From positions 1 through 16,905 of the forward strand of contig JAFAFF010000216.1 in assembly GCA_023423605.1 (NCBI GenBank): DNA of 16,905 nucleotides, written 5' to 3'. Within the stretch, counting starts at the first letter, position 1. Each line of letters begins with the position of its first letter. Shown here one piece after another: positions 13,861-16,905 of the stretch. The notes under the pieces are model-generated. The model saw only the letters and a program-made list of their open reading frames with translations. It had not been told where the DNA came from and searched no databases. This DNA is from Pseudomonadota bacterium. GTDB lineage: Bacteria > Pseudomonadota > Gammaproteobacteria > Xanthomonadales > Xanthomonadaceae. The translations under genes and the position numbers were made by a program.

Positions 13861-13913
13861 TCACCCGATGCTCCCACACCCCACTGCGCATTGCCCACCA
13901 CCTCCTGCAACCG

Positions 13914-13934
13914 GGTACCGGGCGCTGCCCGGCT
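13914..13934. repeat. Degenerate SMAG/REP-like element
   Basis: GTAC at 13914 is followed by CCGGGC (13918-13923), loop GCT, and GCCCGG (13927-13932). It lies between dusB and the methyltransferase, and resembles the other GTAG-tipped elements with a changed fourth base and loop. The remainder of this gap shows no gene. Confidence 0.5.
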
Positions 13935-13989
13935 CCTCCTGATCCGTCGAACAACGCTCGACGCCACCGCCGCTCCGCGAGCCAAGTCC

Positions 13990-14817
13990 ATGACCCCGCC
14001 GATCTCTTCCCCGACCTACCTGCATGGTTTTTCCGGCACCGAACAGCAGCGCCTGATGACCCAGGCACGCCTGCTGGAACCGGCCATCTTCGGCCAGATC
14101 GATTACAGCGGCGTACGCCGGCTGCTGGAGGTGGGTAGCGGCGTGGGCGCGCAGACCGGCATCCTGCTGCGTCGCTTCCCGGACCTGCACGTGACCGGCG
14201 TTGACCTGAGCGAGGATCAGCTTGCCGCCGCACGCGCGAACCTGGCGAAGACCCCCTGGTGCAGCGACCGCTGCACGCTGCTGCAGGCCGATGCCGGTGA
14301 ATTGCCCTTCGAGGCGCGTGAGTTCGATGGCGCTTTCCTGTGCTGGGTACTGGAACACGTGCCCTCGCCCGCACGCGTTCTCAGCGAGGTACGGCGTGTG
14401 CTGTCACCCGGCTCGCCGGTCTACATCACCGAGGTGATGAACGCCTCGTTCCTGCTGGACCCCTACTCGCCGCACATCTGGCGCTACTGGATGGCGTTCA
14501 ACGACTTCCAGCATGACCATGGCGGCGATCCGTTCGTTGGGGCCAAGCTGGGCAATCTGCTGCTGGCCGGCGGCTTCCGCGATGTGCAGACCGAGATCAG
14601 GACCATCCACCTGGACAACCGCGAGCCGGCCCGGCGCAAGACCATGATCGCGTTCTGGGAACAGTTGCTGCTGTCGGCGGCCGACCCGTTGCTGCAGGCC
14701 GGCAGCGTGGACGAAGAAACGGTGGAAGGCATGCACCGCGAATTCCGCCAGGTGCAGAACGACCCCAACGCGGTGTTCTTCTTTTCGTTCGTGCAGGCCC
14801 GCGCGACGGTGTATTGA
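13990..14817 (+). CDS. Class I SAM-dependent methyltransferase
   Basis: A 275-aa cytoplasmic enzyme with a seven-beta-strand Rossmann methyltransferase fold. Motif I is LLEVGSGVGAQTG at 45-57 (SAM binding), the acidic loop is GVDLSEDQL with Asp72 (ribose hydroxyls), a DAGELPF segment follows at 101-107, and DGAFLCWVLEHVPSP near 113-127 matches motif II/post-II. The C-terminal third (from about 150, with WRYWMAFNDFQHDHGGDPFVG) presumably shapes the acceptor pocket. The nearest general pattern is the Methyltransf_11/25 group; the acceptor cannot be read from sequence. The ATG at 13990 was chosen because the 33 residues upstream in frame have no methyltransferase character; the ribosome-binding site is poor. 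It converges with the metal-dependent hydrolase across a pair of REP elements. Proximity to metK, which makes SAM, is probably coincidental. Confidence 0.82.
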   Translation: MTPPISSPTYLHGFSGTEQQRLMTQARLLEPAIFGQIDYSGVRRLLEVGSGVGAQTGILLRRFPDLHVTGVDLSEDQLAAARANLAKTPWCSDRCTLLQADAGELPFEAREFDGAFLCWVLEHVPSPARVLSEVRRVLSPGSPVYITEVMNASFLLDPYSPHIWRYWMAFNDFQHDHGGDPFVGAKLGNLLLAGGFRDVQTEIRTIHLDNREPARRKTMIAFWEQLLLSAADPLLQAGSVDEETVEGMHREFRQVQNDPNAVFFFSFVQARATVY

Positions 14818-14833
14818 GCCCCCGCGGATTCGG

Positions 14834-14899
14834 GTAGAGCCGGGCTCTGCCCGGCTGAACCACCACCGCCGCAGGTTGCCGGGCAGAGCCCGGCACTAC
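14834..14899. repeat. Inverted pair of SMAG/REP elements between convergent genes
   Basis: Element 1 (14834-14856) reads GTAG then AGCCGGGC-TCT-GCCCGGCT. Element 2 (14878-14899) is its inverse, GCCGGGC-AGA-GCCCGGC followed by ACTAC, so GTAG lies at both outer ends. The 21-base centre is unrelated. The two cores are complementary and can form either two small hairpins or one long stem. Position at the meeting point of two convergent genes suggests a bidirectional 3'-end structure. The stop codon of the minus-strand hydrolase is formed by the TAG of element 2. Confidence 0.85.
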
Positions 14900-15942
14900 A
14901 ACTCTGCCGCGTCGCCGGGCTGGTGCCAGATGCGGTGCCACATCTGCCCCAGCCGTCGTCCGATGTCCGCGCGCGCGGCAGGGCTGGCGTAATCGCTGCG
15001 CACCTGCTCGGGCACCCGACCTCGCCACTGCCCCGCGTGGTGGTCGGCCACCACGAAGTTGAAGGTGTAATCCGGCTCCAGGCCCATGCGCAGGTCGCTG
15101 AGCACCAGCCGCTCATCCACCACCTGCGCCCGCATGAAGCCGCGGTTGAACCACTGCAGGCGCTGTACGGCTGGAATGCCCCCGGCCTGCCGCAGCGCCT
15201 GCACGTTGGATGGGAATCCCTTGAAATGCATGGCGCCGGTGTCCGCCACCAGCGAACGATCACCAATCACGTAACCGCTGGGGGTCATCGCCACCACCCG
15301 CCACAGCAGCGTGTTGAACGGCATCGGTACCGAAAAGCGTGGCGCGTCGCCAAGCCCCATCGCCGCCAGGCTCTGCTGTGCGGCACGGTCCACCTGTGCC
15401 TTGGCCAGCAGACTCCAGCCCAGGTAGGCGCTGCTGACCACCAGCGCAAGCGCCAGCGCCTTGCCGGCCCACGGCCGGGCGCGTCCGAACCACGCCACCA
15501 CGCAGCCCAGCAGCAGCCACGCGGTGTACAGCGGGTCGATGATGAAGATGTTCGAGCCCATCACCGGCGAAGGCTGCAACGGCCACCACAGCTGCGTGCC
15601 GTAGACGGTCATGGCATCCAGCAGCGGATGGGTCACCAGGGCCAGCTGCATGGCCCAGAACCAGCGCACCGGCGCCTGCGCGACCCGTCCGTTGCCGAAG
15701 CGCCGGAACAGCCACCACAGTGCGGCAGCCACCCAGGGCAGCACCAGCAACGAATGACTGAAGCTGCGGTGCTCGGTCATCACCGCCACCGGGTCGGCGG
15801 CCATGAAGCCCAGCCACAGCGCGTCAAGATCGGGCAGCGTGCCAAGGCCCGCACCGGCCAGCAGCGCCGCGCGGCGGTGGCCGGGCGGAGCGACGGTGGC
15901 CGCCAGCGCACCACCAAGAACGATCTGGGTAAGGGAATCCAT
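14896..15942 (-). CDS. Membrane-bound metal-dependent hydrolase, DUF457/YdjM type
   Basis: A 348-aa inner-membrane protein. The N-terminal part has the family's metal-ligand motifs: LPDLDAL (Asp38, Asp40), EHRSFSHSLL (His58, His63) and THPLLDAMTVYGTQLWWP (His105, Asp109). Hydrophobic segments lie near 8-20, 64-80, 95-108, 137-153 and 160-178. The C-terminal half (about 185-348) is soluble and less conserved, as in longer members. The family is named from predicted hydrolase activity (YdjM is LexA-regulated in E. coli); the substrate is unknown. I see no LexA box (CTG-N10-CAG) immediately before this start. The ATG at 15942 fits the family N-terminus MDSLTQxxLG; longer in-frame starts upstream have no such match. 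The ribosome-binding site is weak. The gene is divergent from metK across a 233-bp gap and its stop lies in a REP element. Confidence 0.85.
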   Translation of the reverse strand: MDSLTQIVLGGALAATVAPPGHRRAALLAGAGLGTLPDLDALWLGFMAADPVAVMTEHRSFSHSLLVLPWVAAALWWLFRRFGNGRVAQAPVRWFWAMQLALVTHPLLDAMTVYGTQLWWPLQPSPVMGSNIFIIDPLYTAWLLLGCVVAWFGRARPWAGKALALALVVSSAYLGWSLLAKAQVDRAAQQSLAAMGLGDAPRFSVPMPFNTLLWRVVAMTPSGYVIGDRSLVADTGAMHFKGFPSNVQALRQAGGIPAVQRLQWFNRGFMRAQVVDERLVLSDLRMGLEPDYTFNFVVADHHAGQWRGRVPEQVRSDYASPAARADIGRRLGQMWHRIWHQPGDAAEL

Positions 15943-16125
15943 CCGGCCGATGCTAGCAGCCGCCGCGCGTTCGCCGCAGCCGGCCGGCATCCCCAGGTTC
16001 CGGCAGCGGCCGATACCGACGGAATCCGGATCCATCGACGGCCGGACGGGAGGGGCGGTTCCGGCGACGTATCCTTAACCACCGGCAACTCCGGGCAGTC
16101 CACAATGCACTTGCGACGCGCGCCG

Positions 16126-16164
16126 TGTATCATGCGCGCCCATCTTTCCATCCGAATCAAGGGA
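16126..16164 (+). promoter_or_regulatory. Possible metK -10 (TATCAT) and ribosome-binding site
   Basis: TATCAT at 16126-16131 could be the -10, giving a leader of about 38 nt. No convincing -35 is seen at the right distance (TTGCGA at 16111-16116 is only 9 bases away). AAGGGA at 16159-16164 is the best Shine-Dalgarno, 11 bases before the ATG, which is rather long. The rest of the gap 15943-16125 shows no gene or riboswitch fold. Confidence 0.35.
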
Positions 16165-16175
16165 TATAACGCCTG

Positions 16176-16905
16176 ATGTCCAGCTACCTGTTCACTTCCG
16201 AATCGGTCTCCGAAGGCCATCCGGACAAGATTGCCGACCAGATTTCCGATGCGGTGCTGGACGCGATCCTGGCCAAGGACCAGCGCGCCCGCGTGGCCTG
16301 CGAAACCATGGTCAAGACCGGCGTGGCGATCGTTGCCGGCGAAATCACCACCAGCGCGTGGATCGACCTGGAAGCACTGACCCGCAAGGTCATCCTGGAC
16401 ATCGGCTACAACAGCTCCGACGTCGGCTTCGATGGCGCCACCTGCGGCGTGCTGAACCTGATCGGCAAGCAGTCGCCGCACATCGCGCAGGGCGTGGACC
16501 GCAAGAAGCCCGAAGAAATGGGCGCGGGCGACCAGGGCCTGATGTTCGGCTATGCCACCAACGAAACCGACAGCTACATGCCGGCGGCCATCCACCTGTC
16601 GCATCGCTTGGTCGAGCAGCAGGCGAAGATCCGCAAGAAGAAGAATTCGGCACTGTCCTGGCTGCGCCCGGATGCCAAGAGCCAGGTCACCCTGCGCTAT
16701 GAGGACGGCGAAGTGTCGGCCATCGACGCGGTGGTGCTGTCCACCCAGCATGCCCCGGGCATCAAGCAGAAGGACCTGATCGAGGCCGTCCGCGAAGAGA
16801 TCATCAAGCCGGTGCTGCCGGCCAAGTGGCTGCACAAGGGCACCAAGTTCCACATCAACCCGACCGGCAAGTTCGAGATCGGCGGCCCGGTGGGCGACTG
16901 CGGCC
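16176..16905 (+). CDS. metK: S-adenosylmethionine synthase, 5' part (cut by window edge)
   Basis: The first 243 codons of methionine adenosyltransferase, which makes S-adenosylmethionine from methionine and ATP in the cytoplasm. Diagnostic motifs: [15 protein letters not shown] from residue 12 (His15 and Asp17 at the ATP/Mg site), [11 protein letters not shown] at 47-57, the ATP-binding hexapeptide GAGDQG at 116-121, and the beginning of the glycine-rich P-loop-like GGPVGDCG at the very edge. The full enzyme is about 380-405 aa, so roughly 60% is present. The ATG at 16176 gives the standard N-terminus. In related genomes an S-adenosylhomocysteine riboswitch and ahcY can lie near metK, but nothing of that kind falls within this window. 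Confidence 0.97.
   Translation, partial: MSSYLFTSESVSEGHPDKIADQISDAVLDAILAKDQRARVACETMVKTGVAIVAGEITTSAWIDLEALTRKVILDIGYNSSDVGFDGATCGVLNLIGKQSPHIAQGVDRKKPEEMGAGDQGLMFGYATNETDSYMPAAIHLSHRLVEQQAKIRKKKNSALSWLRPDAKSQVTLRYEDGEVSAIDAVVLSTQHAPGIKQKDLIEAVREEIIKPVLPAKWLHKGTKFHINPTGKFEIGGPVGDCG

Noticed and set aside
15943..15990. LexA box before the YdjM-type hydrolase
   Set aside because: YdjM is SOS-regulated in E. coli, but no CTG-N10-CAG pattern is visible just before this start.
15943..16175. SAM- or SAH-type riboswitch upstream of metK
   Set aside because: The likely leader is only about 38 nt and I see no conserved riboswitch core or terminator/anti-terminator pair.

Overview
The window is high-GC gammaproteobacterial chromosome, almost certainly from Stenotrophomonas or a close relative in the Xanthomonadaceae. 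The protein sequences have a Xanthomonadaceae flavour, and the intergenic gaps carry short GTAG-tipped palindromes (core GCCGGGC-TCT-GCCCGGC) that match what I remember of the SMAG/REP elements of S. maltophilia. All assignments are from reading the sequence; no database search was run.

Layout, left to right. (1) 1-62, minus: the first codons of a response regulator. (2) 148-4034: a tesA-like GDSL esterase (minus) divergent from an ABC ATPase and a large FtsX-like permease (plus). This is the tesA / ybbA-ybbP arrangement of E. coli. Only 12 bp separate tesA from the ATPase, and that spacer holds a ribosome-binding site on each strand. (3) 4149-4487: a small DUF486 / DMT-type membrane protein, followed by a convergent gap with 16-17-bp tandem repeats and two hairpins. 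(4) 8834 down to 4645, minus: an iron/heme acquisition cluster, hemP - TonB-dependent heme-type receptor - cysteine-rich 204-aa protein - DUF6607-type exported protein, behind a clear promoter with an overlapping Fur box. (5) 9019-9999, minus: an aldo/keto reductase. (6) 10313-12610, plus: a concentrative nucleoside transporter (nupC) and a ribokinase (rbsK), which together look like nucleoside/ribose salvage. (7) 12886-13860, plus: dusB, possibly leaderless. (8) 13990-14817, plus: a class I methyltransferase, convergent with (9) a membrane-bound metal-dependent hydrolase of the DUF457/YdjM type (14896-15942, minus). (10) 16176 to the right edge: the first 243 codons of metK.

Most of this is ordinary chromosome: housekeeping genes plus one Fur-type heme operon. 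The parts most worth a second look are the two poorly characterised proteins of the heme cluster, the missing histidine in the receptor's FRxP/NPxL segment, the non-canonical ATC start implied for the ABC ATPase, the perfect 9-bp inverted repeat over a -35 element before the DUF486 gene, the tandem-repeat/hairpin block at 4498-4632, and a REP element that supplies a gene's stop codon. I did not find a convincing new defence, mobile or CRISPR system. There are no tRNA or rRNA genes, transposases or CRISPR arrays.
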